A stretch of 64,000 nt of DNA from TMP-7 sp038212445 (GCA_038212445.1 JBBQUM010000033.1:1-64000); one strand, 5' to 3'. Counted from the stretch's first letter, positions 1 through 9,506 are shown. The notes: generated by a model not told the origin, from the sequence alone. A program made the numbers and translations.

Positions 1-152
1 AGGTGTTCGGATGGATGAAGACAGTCGGTTTGTTGCGCAAGACACGCCATCGCGGGTTGGAGAAGGTTGGATGGATATTCACCTTCACGGCTGCCGCCTA
101 TAACCTCGTACGGATGCGGAACCTTCTGGAGCCGGTGATTCAGACCGCGTAA
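1..152 (+). CDS. Transposase C-terminal fragment (IS5/IS1182-like), cut by the window edge
   Basis: An open frame enters from the left edge (codons in phase with base 3) and stops at a TAA ending at 152. The last 49 residues contain FGWMKTVGLLRKTRHRG and FTAAAYNLVRMRNLL, a tail typical of DDE transposases of the IS5/IS1182 type, where the region around the last catalytic acid is followed by this Y-N-L-x-R-x-R-N-L signature. The catalytic residues themselves lie outside the window, so completeness cannot be judged. Its presence at the edge of the decayed duplicated segment suggests that mobile DNA contributed to the rearrangements seen in the next 9 kb; that link is inference. Confidence 0.7.
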   Translation, partial: VFGWMKTVGLLRKTRHRGLEKVGWIFTFTAAAYNLVRMRNLLEPVIQTA

Positions 153-371
153 GTCCGGGGCGAAGTGTATCTGGAATTTCGTATATGACGATTTGGCCAC
201 GTATCCCCCTACGTGTGCCTCCTCCGCAGCCTCAAATTCGACCTCTAATTGAGTCGCTCGAAGCTCCGGAAATCGACAGATTGCCGACAGAAGCCTTTTT
301 TCAGCACCCTGCTATAGTTCAACTGCGTGCCTCTGTGAACGCCTCGCTCGCCACCTAGAAGGGAATCGTAG
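153..371. mobile_element. Probable distal end of the IS element plus comM 3' flank
   Basis: No gene is visible in this stretch between the transposase stop and the end of comM. The sequence TTTTTTCAGCACCCTGC near 297-313 resembles the terminal inverted repeats of IS5-group elements, which commonly end in a T-tract followed by CA-CCCTGC, and is the likeliest right end of the element. The left end is outside the window, so neither the inverted repeat nor a target-site duplication could be confirmed. Confidence 0.35.
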
Positions 372-1889
372 CTACTGCCAGTAGTTGCGATCCAGACTCC
401 GATATTGGACCGCCTCCGCCAAATGCTTCGCGCTAATCCTCTCGCTCCCTCCCAAATCTGCCACCGTCCGCGCCACCTTCAAAATACGATCGTGCGCCCG
501 CGCCGATAATCCCAGCCGCCGCACCGCCATCTCCATCGTCCGCTCGCCCGCATCGTCCAACGCACACACCGCCCTCAAGGCCGAAGACGGAATCTGCGCA
601 TTGTCGTAACCCCGCGCCCGCTGAATCGCCCGCGCCGCTTCCACCCGCGCCCGCATCTCCGCCGACGACGCCCCGCCATCCTTCGCCCGCATCTCCTTGA
701 AGGGCACCGCCGGCACCTCAATATGTAAATCGATGCGATCCAATAACGGACCGCTAATCTTGCCGAGATACTTCTGAATAATCGCGCCCGTACACCGGCA
801 TTCATGCGACGTGTCCCCATAAAACCCGCAAGGACACGGATTCATCGCACCCACCAGCATGAAGCTCGCCGGGAACGTCAACGTCATGTTGCTCCGGGCC
901 AGCGTTACGCTGCGTTCCTCCAGCGGCTGCCGCAGCAACTCCAAAACGTTCCTGGGAAACTCCGGCAGCTCGTCCAGAAACAGCACTCCGTTATGCGCAA
1001 AACTAACCTCACCAGGACGCGGCGTGCCGCTCCCACCCCCGATCAGACCGGCATCCGAGATCTTGTGATGAGGTGAACGGAACGGCCGCGACGCGAGCAG
1101 TCCCACTCCCGGCGACAGCAGTCCCGCGACGCTGTGGACCTGCGTGGTTTCCAGTGCCTCCGCAAACGTCAGCAGCGGCAGAATGCCCGCCAGCCTCCTC
1201 GCCAGCATCGTCTTTCCCGACCCGGGCGGTCCGATCATCAATAGGTTGTGCGCTCCCGCCGCCGCCACTTCGAGCGCTCGCTTCGAAACCGTCTGTCCTC
1301 GCACTTCGGCAAAGTCCAGGCCCGCAGAAACTTCATTCAACGGCCTCGACCATTCCGGCTTTACTGGTGCGAATCCCTCCGGGGACGCCAGAAACCGCAC
1401 GACCTCGGACAGGTGGCGCATCCCGAACACATTCACGCCTTCCGCCACTGACGCTTCCGCCGCGTTGTCGAACGGCACCAGTAGATTCTGGATGCCTTGC
1501 CGCCGCGCACACGCCGCTACCGAAAGCGCGCCCCGCACCGGCCGTATGCTCCCGTCAAGGGACAGTTCACCGACAAAAAGATGGTCATCACTCGCCCCCA
1601 CCACACCCATCGCCCCAAGTATGCCGAGCGCCATCGGCAGGTCGAACCCAGCACCCTCTTTCCGTATATTGGCCGGCGCCAGATTGATCGTTACCGACTT
1701 GTTGGGATACCCGAAACCCGAATTCAAGAGCGCGGATTTTATGCGCTCCCGGCTCTCCCGAACCGCCGTATCCGGCATCCCTACCGTAATCAGGTCACGA
1801 GCCGTGCCAGGATACATGTCCACCTCAACATCGATGAGGTGTGCATCAATTCCATACACCGCCGCCGTCCGCGTGCGAAAGAGCGCCAC
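372..1889 (-). CDS. comM: YifB/ComM-family Mg-chelatase-like AAA+ ATPase (intact copy A)
   Basis: The 505-residue product has the full ComM/YifB architecture: an N-terminal ChlI-like domain beginning AAVYGIDAHLIDVEVDM, a Walker A motif GPPGSGKT at about residues 220-227, a Walker B motif GVLFLDELPEF at about 301-311, a cysteine-rich insert (NPCPCGFYGD) and a C-terminal Mg-chelatase domain ending in YRSLDRNYW. In naturally competent bacteria ComM is a hexameric helicase that promotes branch migration when incoming DNA is integrated. The start codon is GTG at 1889; the alignment with the YifB N-terminus supports it. It diverges from the HEAT pseudogene at 2000. A decayed second copy lies at 6600-7219, so this is the only functional copy in the window. 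Confidence 0.93.
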   Translation of the reverse strand: MALFRTRTAAVYGIDAHLIDVEVDMYPGTARDLITVGMPDTAVRESRERIKSALLNSGFGYPNKSVTINLAPANIRKEGAGFDLPMALGILGAMGVVGASDDHLFVGELSLDGSIRPVRGALSVAACARRQGIQNLLVPFDNAAEASVAEGVNVFGMRHLSEVVRFLASPEGFAPVKPEWSRPLNEVSAGLDFAEVRGQTVSKRALEVAAAGAHNLLMIGPPGSGKTMLARRLAGILPLLTFAEALETTQVHSVAGLLSPGVGLLASRPFRSPHHKISDAGLIGGGSGTPRPGEVSFAHNGVLFLDELPEFPRNVLELLRQPLEERSVTLARSNMTLTFPASFMLVGAMNPCPCGFYGDTSHECRCTGAIIQKYLGKISGPLLDRIDLHIEVPAVPFKEMRAKDGGASSAEMRARVEAARAIQRARGYDNAQIPSSALRAVCALDDAGERTMEMAVRRLGLSARAHDRILKVARTVADLGGSERISAKHLAEAVQYRSLDRNYWQ

Positions 1890-2826
1890 TGGTAGTAGTG
1901 CGTTCCCGCCGGCAAAAATCGCTGAAAAAGAAACGGCCGGCTTGACCCTTCAGTGGAACACCTGATTCCCCGCCAACACATCGCCCGGTACGATGGGGAA
2001 TGCGCGTCCTGGTTCCGCTCTCGGTTGCCGGCATGTCCGCGCAAACCAGACCAGAGCAGGCGCACACGCTCGAACAATTGCAAGATTCCGGTCCCGGGGC
2101 CGGCAATCTACAGCCGCTATCGCCATGCTCCGGGATGCCGACGAAGCCGTGCGTGCCATGGCCGCCGATACCCTCGGGAGTTTTGGAGCCGGCGCTCAGG
2201 CTCCAGTCAGGCCGCTCGTCGGCTGCCTCCCACATCCGTCAGATCATGTCCGCTCCCGCTGCGCCGCAACCTCGGCCGCATCCGTCCTGTACCCGCCTGT
2301 GCGGTGCCGTTCCTCACCCCGATGCTTTCTGACCCGTCCCACGACATCCGCTCGATGACGCTGGTCAGACTAGCCGGTATCGGGTCGGGCGTCGCCTAGG
2401 GCATCGGTGCGGCCCTCAGTTGCGTCGACTGACAGGAACGCGAATGTTAACCTATGGCGCCGAGGGCGCCCGCTGCTGCGGCGCGAGTGGAAAAATGACC
2501 GGCGGTCTTGTTGAGCAACGCCACCAACTCGCTGACGGGTCGCGGTGCCCCACCTGCGCCGCGCTCTCAATGACAACCATGACTGGGCGAGGAACAACGC
2601 CTCCCGCGCTCTGCGCGTTCTCAGAGCATCTGTCGAAAGTGCGAATCCAGGAGTTCGGGTATCCCTCGAAATGAAGGGCGCAACCGGTCGGGAGCAAGCC
2701 GGCAATCGAGGACCTGGTGAAGCGTCTCGCCAGCGACAACCCGGTTCCACGCATCGCGGCACTTCAGCAAATGGAGATGTTCAAAGAACAGGTGTCGGCC
2801 TATTCCCCCGCGCTTCTCAGCCGGTC
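1107..2826. repeat. Duplicated segment, copy A (comM 5' half plus decayed HEAT-repeat gene)
   Basis: This stretch matches 6600-8418 at high nucleotide similarity by eye, in the same orientation. It covers the 5' half of comM, the 110-base divergent spacer and the 5' part of the HEAT-repeat gene. The spacer match is especially clear: ATTCCCCGCCAACACATCGC is present at about 1969 and again at about 7291. Homology stops near 1107 in the middle of comM and near 2826 inside the HEAT gene. The copies are about 5.5 kb apart and flank the receptor gene at 3038-6214. Confidence 0.85.
2000..2826 (+). pseudogene. Decayed secreted HEAT-repeat protein gene (copy A)
   Basis: The start region is preserved and gives a signal peptide, MRVLVPLSVAGMSAQTRPEQ, matching the intact gene at 7327. 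A single A is then missing at about 2113/2114 (CTACAGCCG here against CTACAGACCG at 7439-7448), which shifts the frame after about 38 codons. Further on, a stretch equivalent to about 7782-8034 of the intact gene is absent and about 82 bases (2455-2536) are inverted. Homology ends near 2826, so the 3' half is missing. No product longer than about 110 residues could be made. The functional counterpart is at 7327-9285. Confidence 0.85.
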
Positions 2827-3037
2827 GGGAGGCGGGTGGGATGCCCGGACAGCGTCCGCGCTCTCACCTCAGGCCTCTGCTAGTGCTAATCTACTCCGCA
2901 ACAAGGTTTGCTTACCGGATACTCTCCGGAAAATCTCACCTCGCGTGTGAGGGGCCGGCCAGGAATAGGGCGGATCGCATAGTTGGCGATCCGGTTTCAG
3001 GCGGCATAGATGGGGCTCATCAAAGGAAATCTCACAT

Positions 3038-6000
3038 ATGCAGATCAAGTCAACTGTAATCGCCGCATTCATGCTGGTAATTGCAAGCGTGACCGGCATC
3101 GCCCAGACCTTTCGCGGCAGCATTGCGGGCACAGTGGTTGATTCCACGGGCGCGGTTGTCGGTAACGTCAACATCCAGGTAACGAATCCACAAACGGGGC
3201 TAAAGCGCGTAAGTGTTTCAACAGACGCCGGAGAGTTTTCTGTACCCGATTTGCCCCCGGGACTCTACAACGTCACGGCGACTCAGAGTGGCTTTGACAC
3301 GATGAAGGTCGACGGTGTCGGCATTGAAGTCGGTAAAGTCACAACGATCAAAATCCCGCTCCGAGTGGCCTCACAATCTCAAACCGTCGAGGTAGCGGCA
3401 ACGGCCGTCAGCATCGACAGCGAAACATCAACCATCAATCAGGTGATTCCCAGCAAGGCTGTACAGGACATGCCGCTGAATGGACGAGACTTCACCCAAT
3501 TGGTAAAACTGGCGCCGGGGGTGAATGGCGCCGGCTCCATCAACGGCACCCGCACTTCACAAAACAACTGGCAGATTGACGGTGCCGACAACAATGACGC
3601 CTGGCACAATTCCGCGGCTATAAACCAGGGCGGAGTGTCGGGTGTTGCCGGAACCCTTTTGCCAATCGACGCCATTGACCAGTTCTCCGTGCAAAGCAAC
3701 GCCAACGCTGAAGCGGGACGAAATGGCGGCGGCTCCATCAACATGGTGATCAAATCCGGGACAAACGGACTGCACGGCACGGTCTACTACTTCAACCGCA
3801 ATGACGCCCTGGCGGCGAATACACCCTTTGCACCCGCCGGGGCGCCTAAGCCCAAGCTGAAGAACAATCAGTTTGGAGCTTCGCTGGGTGGTCCCGTAAT
3901 CAAGGACAAGTTGTTCTACTTTGTAACCTACGAGCGCCAGAAGTTTATTGTCGGAAACGGCACGAGCGCTACGGAACCATCCGACGCCTGGGTTCAGCAG
4001 GCCACCGCGGTGTTAGCGAAATACGCGATGCCCGTGAATCCTGTAGCCACAAACCTGCTGGCCTTCTGGCCGCAACGAGGCAGGACGGGTCCAGCGACTA
4101 CCAACAACTTCTTCAGCACGGACAACAGCAACAACTATTCGGATAACGGCATTGCCAAGATCGACTATCTGATTAACTCAAAAAATAACATCGCCTTCCG
4201 ATGGTTTGTCGGCACGGGCGCGCAAACCGCCCCGGTCGGTTCTCCCTACGTTGACTACTACCAGGTGGCGCCAAGCCGGATGCAAAACTATTCTCTGGTG
4301 TTCAACAACGTCATCACCTCGAAGTTCGTAACCCAGACACTGCTCGGGGTGAACTACTTCAAGCAGACGTTCAACGACTTCAACACCGGCTTTAATCCGG
4401 TGGCAGCCGGCCTCAACACGGGCGTCACCAATCCTTTCCTGTCCGGCTCCCCAGATATCGCGATTAGCGGCTTTGATGAGATCGGCCTGACGCCACCGCT
4501 CGGCCGCATCGACACCACCGGCCACATCACCGAGACCGCATCATACACCACAGGTCGTCATCAGTTGCGGTTTGGAGGCGAGTATCGCCGCGCAGTGCTC
4601 GATGTCTTCTATCAACGGAATGCCCGCGGGACATTTTCCTTTGATGGCACGCAGGGGCCCTGGGCGAACGACAGTACGGTGTCGAGCAATTTGAAGAGTC
4701 TTGCCGACTTTCTCAGTGGCAAGGTCTCATCGTCCTCCATCCAGGTGGGCCAGATGCAGGATGTCTACTACATGAACTCGTTCTCCTGGTTTGCCCAGGA
4801 TACGTTCAAGTTATCGCCTAAGCTCACGTTGAACTATGGCATCCGCTGGGAATATTTCGGCCCGTTCTACGACGACAATAAACGCTTCTCAGTGTTTCTT
4901 CCCAATAAAGGAATCACGTTTATTCCGGATGGGCTATCCTCTCTCTACCCGAAGCGTTATAACAATTTTGCCCCGCGCTTTGGCTTCGCATACTCGCCCG
5001 ATACGAAGTGGGTAGTTCGGGGAAATTATGGAATTTACTATGACTCGCCCAACCTGAATGGCTTTGGCGACAATCGCCCGCCAAACTCCGGCGCGACGGG
5101 CATCATCTACAACCCGGCGGGTCCGAGTCCCATCTTCTCGACTACGAGTAGCAACTACACCATTCAATCAGGCGTTCCGGTCTTCGGGAACCCGCAACTT
5201 CCGCCGCCGCCCTATGGCGTATTTTCGGTGGATCAAGGGTTCAAGAACGCTTCGGTGCAGAACTTCTCCCTGAATACCCAGTATCAGTTGGGCTCTGGTG
5301 CAGTGGTAGAAGCCGGGTTCACCGGGAGTTCAAGTCATCATTTGCTATCGGTACTTGATATCAACCAGCCTGCCACGTCTGCCCTCGGCACGGCAGCAAC
5401 TCGCGCAGCTCAAAATACGACCCGCCCGTACTACTCGACGTTTCCGAATTACGCGACGATCAACCAGGTGACAACTGGAGCGAATGCGAACTACCAGGGC
5501 TTTGTCGCCAGTTTGCGCACGCAGTCGTACCACGGAGTCACTGCGAAATTCAATTACACTCTGGGACATGCGCAGGACGACGCTTCGGGGATTCGCGGGT
5601 TGAATCCCACCAATAGCCAGAATCAGCGCTTCGACTTTGGAGATTCCTCTTTTGACGTCCGGCACACCTTCTCCAGCTACATCACATACGAAGTTCCAGG
5701 GTTGGGAAAAGGTCCAAAATGGTTAGTTCGCGGCTGGCAACTGAATTCGCTGCTCTCCTTCTACAGCGGGCTTCCGTTAACCGTGGTCGCGGGCAAGAAC
5801 ATCAGCGGAACGTTCGAGGGCCGCGACCGGGTGAATGTGATCGGCGATCCGTATGCCGGCGTCAGCCACTCGCTCACCAACGGATATGTCCAATGGCTGA
5901 ATCCCGCGGCATTCGCTTTTCCGGCCAACGGCACCTTTGGCAATGAAGTACGCAATTCGATTCGTGGGCCGCGTTTCGCTGATGTGGACTTCTCAGTGTT

Positions 6001-6214
6001 CAAGACGACGAATCTAACGGAACGAATCAAGGCCCAGTTACGGGTGGAGATGTTCAATGTCTTCAACCGCACAAACCTCCCCGTCCCGAACGCAACATTG
6101 ACGTCCGGAAGTTTCGGCCGCATCAGCGATACGATTGGCGACTATAACGGCGCCACTGGTATCGGTGCGGGCGAACCGTTCAACGTCCAGCTCGGCTTGA
6201 AGATCATCTTCTAA
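3038..6214 (+). CDS. Oar-like TonB-dependent outer-membrane receptor
   Basis: The 1058-residue product starts with a signal peptide cleaved near GIAQ (residues 1-22). A carboxypeptidase-regulatory-like domain follows (about 24-110, FRGSIAGTVVDSTGAVVGNV), then a plug domain (about 120-240, with NGRDFTQLVKLAPG and NWQIDGADNN) and a long beta-barrel ending in the aromatic residue of LQLGLKIIF-type tails (here NVQLGLKIIF), the usual outer-membrane assembly signal. Such receptors in Acidobacteriota are thought to import or bind large carbon substrates; the ligand cannot be read from sequence. AAAGGAA lies about 8 bases before the ATG. It sits between the two duplicated comM/HEAT segments, is transcribed alone, and resembles the receptor at 33409. 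Confidence 0.9.
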   Translation: MQIKSTVIAAFMLVIASVTGIAQTFRGSIAGTVVDSTGAVVGNVNIQVTNPQTGLKRVSVSTDAGEFSVPDLPPGLYNVTATQSGFDTMKVDGVGIEVGKVTTIKIPLRVASQSQTVEVAATAVSIDSETSTINQVIPSKAVQDMPLNGRDFTQLVKLAPGVNGAGSINGTRTSQNNWQIDGADNNDAWHNSAAINQGGVSGVAGTLLPIDAIDQFSVQSNANAEAGRNGGGSINMVIKSGTNGLHGTVYYFNRNDALAANTPFAPAGAPKPKLKNNQFGASLGGPVIKDKLFYFVTYERQKFIVGNGTSATEPSDAWVQQATAVLAKYAMPVNPVATNLLAFWPQRGRTGPATTNNFFSTDNSNNYSDNGIAKIDYLINSKNNIAFRWFVGTGAQTAPVGSPYVDYYQVAPSRMQNYSLVFNNVITSKFVTQTLLGVNYFKQTFNDFNTGFNPVAAGLNTGVTNPFLSGSPDIAISGFDEIGLTPPLGRIDTTGHITETASYTTGRHQLRFGGEYRRAVLDVFYQRNARGTFSFDGTQGPWANDSTVSSNLKSLADFLSGKVSSSSIQVGQMQDVYYMNSFSWFAQDTFKLSPKLTLNYGIRWEYFGPFYDDNKRFSVFLPNKGITFIPDGLSSLYPKRYNNFAPRFGFAYSPDTKWVVRGNYGIYYDSPNLNGFGDNRPPNSGATGIIYNPAGPSPIFSTTSSNYTIQSGVPVFGNPQLPPPPYGVFSVDQGFKNASVQNFSLNTQYQLGSGAVVEAGFTGSSSHHLLSVLDINQPATSALGTAATRAAQNTTRPYYSTFPNYATINQVTTGANANYQGFVASLRTQSYHGVTAKFNYTLGHAQDDASGIRGLNPTNSQNQRFDFGDSSFDVRHTFSSYITYEVPGLGKGPKWLVRGWQLNSLLSFYSGLPLTVVAGKNISGTFEGRDRVNVIGDPYAGVSHSLTNGYVQWLNPAAFAFPANGTFGNEVRNSIRGPRFADVDFSVFKTTNLTERIKAQLRVEMFNVFNRTNLPVPNATLTSGSFGRISDTIGDYNGATGIGAGEPFNVQLGLKIIF

Positions 6215-6224
6215 GCCCCTTCAG

Positions 6225-6258
6225 TCCCGGCCAGCCTGGAGTTCTTGACTGGCCGGGA
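6225..6258 (+). terminator. Hairpin after the first receptor gene
   Basis: A perfect ten-base stem, TCCCGGCCAG with CTGGCCGGGA, surrounds a 14-base loop just 11 bases after the receptor stop codon. There is no T-run, so it may be a weak terminator or an RNA 3'-end stabiliser. Confidence 0.55.
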
Positions 6259-6599
6259 TCTCAGCAATAAACAATACAAGGATCTATCGGCGGCGATCTT
6301 CGCGGCCTTGGAACTGCAGTGCAAGATTCAGCTGTTCGGATCACGTCATCGCAAGCGCGCATGGCTGCTTGCTTCTAGCCGCCGAAGTCGTGCGGGGCCT
6401 CCGCCAAATAGGTGGGGCATTTCTAAGAGACTCAATTGCCGCGCTGAGTCGCGGGTCCACTACGCTCGTTTGGAGCTGATCATGTGAAGGCGCCAAGACT
6501 GAGGAACGGTCTGGCGATCACGAACTCTTCGCTCGAGTCAACATTCCTTCCGACTGTCGCGCAGTCAGTCCAGAAATACCCAGATGCCCATCTATACAG
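6259..6599. other. Stretch without a recognisable gene
   Basis: These 341 bases separate the first receptor from the decayed comM copy. Short open frames occur but none has a ribosome-binding site, a family signature or a counterpart elsewhere in the window. The match to copy A starts only at about 6600, so the joint near 6600 is a rearrangement breakpoint. I see no repeats or transposon ends here. Confidence 0.5.
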
Positions 6600-7219
6600 C
6601 CCCGGCGACAGCAATCCCGCGACGCTGTGGACCTGCGTGGTTTGGAGTGCCTCCGCGAACGTCATCAGCGGCAGAATGCCCGCCAGTCTCCTCGCCAGCA
6701 CCGTCTTTCCCGATTCCGGCGGCCCGATCATCAGTACATTGTGCGCTCCCGCCGCCGACACTTCATTCAACGGCCCGACCATTCCGGCTTCACCGGAACG
6801 AATCCCTCCGGGGACGCCAGAAACCGCACGACCTCGGACAGGTGGCGCATCCCGAACACATTCACACCTTCGGCCACCGACGCTCCCGCCAAGTGAGAGT
6901 TCACCGACAAAGAGGTTGTCATCACTTGCGCCCGCCACACCCATCGCCCCAAGAATGCCGAGCGCCATCGGCAGGTCGAAACCCCCAGCACCCTCTTCCC
7001 GCACATTGGCCGGGGCCGGATTGTTACCGACTTGTTGGGATACCCGAAACCTGAATTCAAGAGCTGCGGATTTGATCCGCTCCCGGCTCGCCCGAACCGC
7101 CGTATCCGGCATCCCCACCGTAATCAGGTCACGAGCCCTGCCCGAATACATGTCCACCTCAACATCGATGAGCTGAGCATCAATCCCATACCCGTCCACG
7201 TGCGCAAGAGCGCCACTGG
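6600..7219 (-). pseudogene. Decayed comM/yifB copy B
   Basis: The minus strand encodes recognisable pieces of ComM in order: YGIDAQLIDVEVDMYSGRA, DLITVGMPDTAVRASRER, FDLPMALGILGAMGVAGA and an altered Walker A, GPPESGKT, in place of GPPGSGKT. Compared with the intact gene it has lost the first codons' frame, several internal blocks (including the segment between the N-terminal domain and the ATPase core) and everything downstream of about residue 260, including Walker B. The frame is broken more than once. It cannot make a working ATPase. It retains its divergent arrangement with the intact HEAT gene. Confidence 0.88.
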
Positions 7220-8418
7220 TAATAATGCGGTCCCGCATACAAAAATCGCTGAAAAAGAAACGGTCGGCTTCAACCCTCAGTGGAACAACTGATTCCCCGC
7301 CAACACATCGCCCGGTACGATGGGGAATGCGCGTCCTGGTTCTGCTCTCGGTTGCCGGTATGATATCCGCGCAAACCCGACCAGAGCGGGCGCACACGCT
7401 CGAACAATTGCAAAAGGCCGGTCCCGGGGCCGGCAATCTACAGACCGCTATCGCCATGCTCCGGGATGCGGACGACGCCGTGCGCGCCATGGCCGCCGAT
7501 ACCCTCGGGAGTTTCGGAGCCGGCGCCCAGGCCGCGGTCAGGCCGCTCATCGGCTGCCTCCCCGATCCGTCAGATCATGTCCGCTCCCGCTGCGCCTACA
7601 ACCTCGGCCGGATCGGTCCTGTCGCCGCCGAAGCGGTGCCGTTTCTCATCCCGATGCTTTCTGACCCGTCCGACGACACCCGCTGGATGACGCTGGCGGG
7701 ACTGGCCGGCATCGGGCCGGCGGCCGCCGAGGGCATCGGTGCTGTCCTTAGTTGTGTCGACGACAGGAACGCCAATATTCGCGCGGCGGCATTGGATGCG
7801 CTCTCCCGACTAGCGCCCGCCCTCGACGGCATTCTGCCTCTCCTCGGTCCGGCGCAGCTTGACAGTAGCCCGGATGTTCGTCGCGCGGCAGCCGGCGCCC
7901 TTTCGCATTGGGCCGCCGCGGGACCCATCCCCGCCGCACTGCTGCGCAGTTTCTTACGCGATCCGGACTACACGGTCGCCAGCGCTGCGATGGGTGCAAT
8001 ATTCCGGATGCCGCAGCGCGACGCTGGAGGTTTCGTCAGCGACCTGGTGGCGCTGCTCAACAATACCGCCGGTCATTTTTCCACTCGCGCCGCCGCAGCG
8101 GACGCCCTCGGCGCCGTCGGTGACCCGGCCCTGGTCGCGGTGCCCGACCTGCGCCGCGCTCTCCATGACAACCATGACTCGGTGAGAAACGCCGCCTCCC
8201 GCGCCCTGCGCGCTCTCAGAGCATCTACCGAAAGTGCAAATCCAGGAGTTCAGGTATCCCTCCAAGCGAACGGCCCAACGGTCGGGAACAAGCCGGCAAT
8301 CGAGGACGTGGTGAAGCGTCTCTCCAGCGACAACGCGGGTGTACGCATCTCGGCGCTCCAGCAAATGGCGATCTTCGAAGAACACGTGTCGGCCTATGCC
8401 GCCGCCCTTCTCAGCCGC
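6600..8418. repeat. Duplicated segment, copy B (decayed comM plus HEAT-repeat gene 5' part)
   Basis: This is the partner of 1107-2826, in the same orientation. Here the HEAT gene is intact and comM is degraded, the reverse of copy A. The difference pattern (small indels, local losses and one inversion in copy A) shows that the copies have been decaying for some time rather than being a recent assembly artefact. Confidence 0.85.
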
Positions 8419-9285
8419 TTCAACGAGGGTGGCCTCGAAGAAAAACGCGCCGCGATTCGAGTGATGGGGCACATGCGGACCAATACTGTCGCCGTCGGTC
8501 CGGCGTTGCTCGAACAACTCGACAATGAAAATCTACGGATGGACATCTTGCAAGCCATCGGCTCCATGGGGCCGGATGCCGCGCCCGCCGCTCCGAAACT
8601 GATCCCGCTCCTCAAGTCTCGAGACAAGCAACTCGCCGGAGCAGCAATCTCGGCCATCGGCGGCATCGGTCCGCGCGCTTCCATCGCCGCAGCCCCGCTG
8701 GCGGAACTCCTCGAGAATCCGGACGAAGAGGTCCGCCTACAGGTTCTCTATGCTCTGAACCACCTGTTCAGCGGCGCTTCGGCCGCCTTGCCGGCAATGA
8801 TCCGCACGCTCGATGATTCTAGTTCGCGAGTGCGCGGTGATTCCGCCTACGCCATTGGCCAGGTGTTCGCAGGTCACCGGTCTCACGTGGAACTACCTGC
8901 GGCGGCCGCTCTGAAACTCACCGCCTTGCTCAAAGACGGCGATGCTGGCGCCCGCGAACATGCGGCCTACGCTCTAGGCTGGGCGCTGCCGGTAGGGGAC
9001 AGAGTGATTGACGGGCTCACCGCCTCTTTGGCCGACGGCAGCCATCAGGTACGGGCGCAAGCCGCGCGCTCTCTCGGCATTTGCACGAAACCGGAGAGCA
9101 TCCCGGCATTGGTCAAGGCTCTCGGCGATCCCAGTTCGGAAGTGCGTACGGCGGCGGCTTGGGGCTTGTCTCACTTTGGGGCGGCGGCCAATTCGGCGGT
9201 ACCGGCACTGAATCGTGCCGCCTCTGACGCCGACCTTGAGGTCCGCCGCGCGGTGCGGCAGGCGATTGAAAGGATCCAGCGCTAG
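7327..9285 (+). CDS. Secreted HEAT-repeat (PBS lyase-type) protein, intact copy
   Basis: The chosen ATG at 7327 opens a signal peptide, MRVLVLLSVAGMISAQ, and is the start conserved in the decayed copy at 2000; an in-frame ATG further upstream (7225) lies in the spacer shared with comM and is not supported. The mature protein, about 635 residues, is almost entirely HEAT/PBS-lyase-like helical repeats of about 36-40 residues, recognisable by recurring motifs such as DPSDHVRSRCAYNLGRIG, DGDAGAREHAAYALG and DPSSEVRTAAAWGLSHFG. Repeats of this kind form solenoids used for protein-protein contacts. No catalytic domain is visible and the partner is unknown. The stop overlaps the stop of the convergent gene at 9282 by four bases. 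Confidence 0.85.
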   Translation: MRVLVLLSVAGMISAQTRPERAHTLEQLQKAGPGAGNLQTAIAMLRDADDAVRAMAADTLGSFGAGAQAAVRPLIGCLPDPSDHVRSRCAYNLGRIGPVAAEAVPFLIPMLSDPSDDTRWMTLAGLAGIGPAAAEGIGAVLSCVDDRNANIRAAALDALSRLAPALDGILPLLGPAQLDSSPDVRRAAAGALSHWAAAGPIPAALLRSFLRDPDYTVASAAMGAIFRMPQRDAGGFVSDLVALLNNTAGHFSTRAAAADALGAVGDPALVAVPDLRRALHDNHDSVRNAASRALRALRASTESANPGVQVSLQANGPTVGNKPAIEDVVKRLSSDNAGVRISALQQMAIFEEHVSAYAAALLSRFNEGGLEEKRAAIRVMGHMRTNTVAVGPALLEQLDNENLRMDILQAIGSMGPDAAPAAPKLIPLLKSRDKQLAGAAISAIGGIGPRASIAAAPLAELLENPDEEVRLQVLYALNHLFSGASAALPAMIRTLDDSSSRVRGDSAYAIGQVFAGHRSHVELPAAAALKLTALLKDGDAGAREHAAYALGWALPVGDRVIDGLTASLADGSHQVRAQAARSLGICTKPESIPALVKALGDPSSEVRTAAAWGLSHFGAAANSAVPALNRAASDADLEVRRAVRQAIERIQR

Positions 9286-9506
9286 GAAGTGGGGACAGAA
9301 CTCTCGATCACCACCTGCTCAGCTTGCAGATCGTAGCCTTCATCCTTCGCCGTCTGGATCGCACCATTGCGCAGGACGTCCTCAGAGGCGTTCTGCTCAA
9401 CCTTCTGCAGTGCACGCTTGATCACTTCCAAGCCAAAGTGAATCTGCACCTGCCAGCGCTTCTTCGACGGATCCCACGCTACCTTCGCATTGGTGGCTCG
9501 CAACAC
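9282..9506 (-). CDS. Small conserved-looking protein of unknown function (74 aa)
   Basis: I do not recognise this family. The frame stays open further upstream, but that part would overlap the lipoprotein gene at 9595. A GTG at 9506 preceded by a GAGGGGG ribosome-binding site about seven bases away gives a compact product beginning MLRATNAKVAWDPSKKRW. The protein is charged, has no signal peptide or membrane segment, and predicts one beta hairpin (KKRWQVQIHFG) followed by helices. It is the last gene of a minus-strand group with 9595 and 9864. Confidence 0.6.
   Translation of the reverse strand: MLRATNAKVAWDPSKKRWQVQIHFGLEVIKRALQKVEQNASEDVLRNGAIQTAKDEGYDLQAEQVVIESSVPTS

Noticed and set aside
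6241..6487. Short plus-strand frame after the first receptor
   Set aside because: It starts within the hairpin after the receptor, has no family match by eye and no ribosome-binding site.
7225..7326. Upstream in-frame ATG of the HEAT-repeat gene
   Set aside because: The extra 34 residues are basic and lie in the spacer shared with comM; the signal peptide begins at 7327 and the same start is conserved in copy A.
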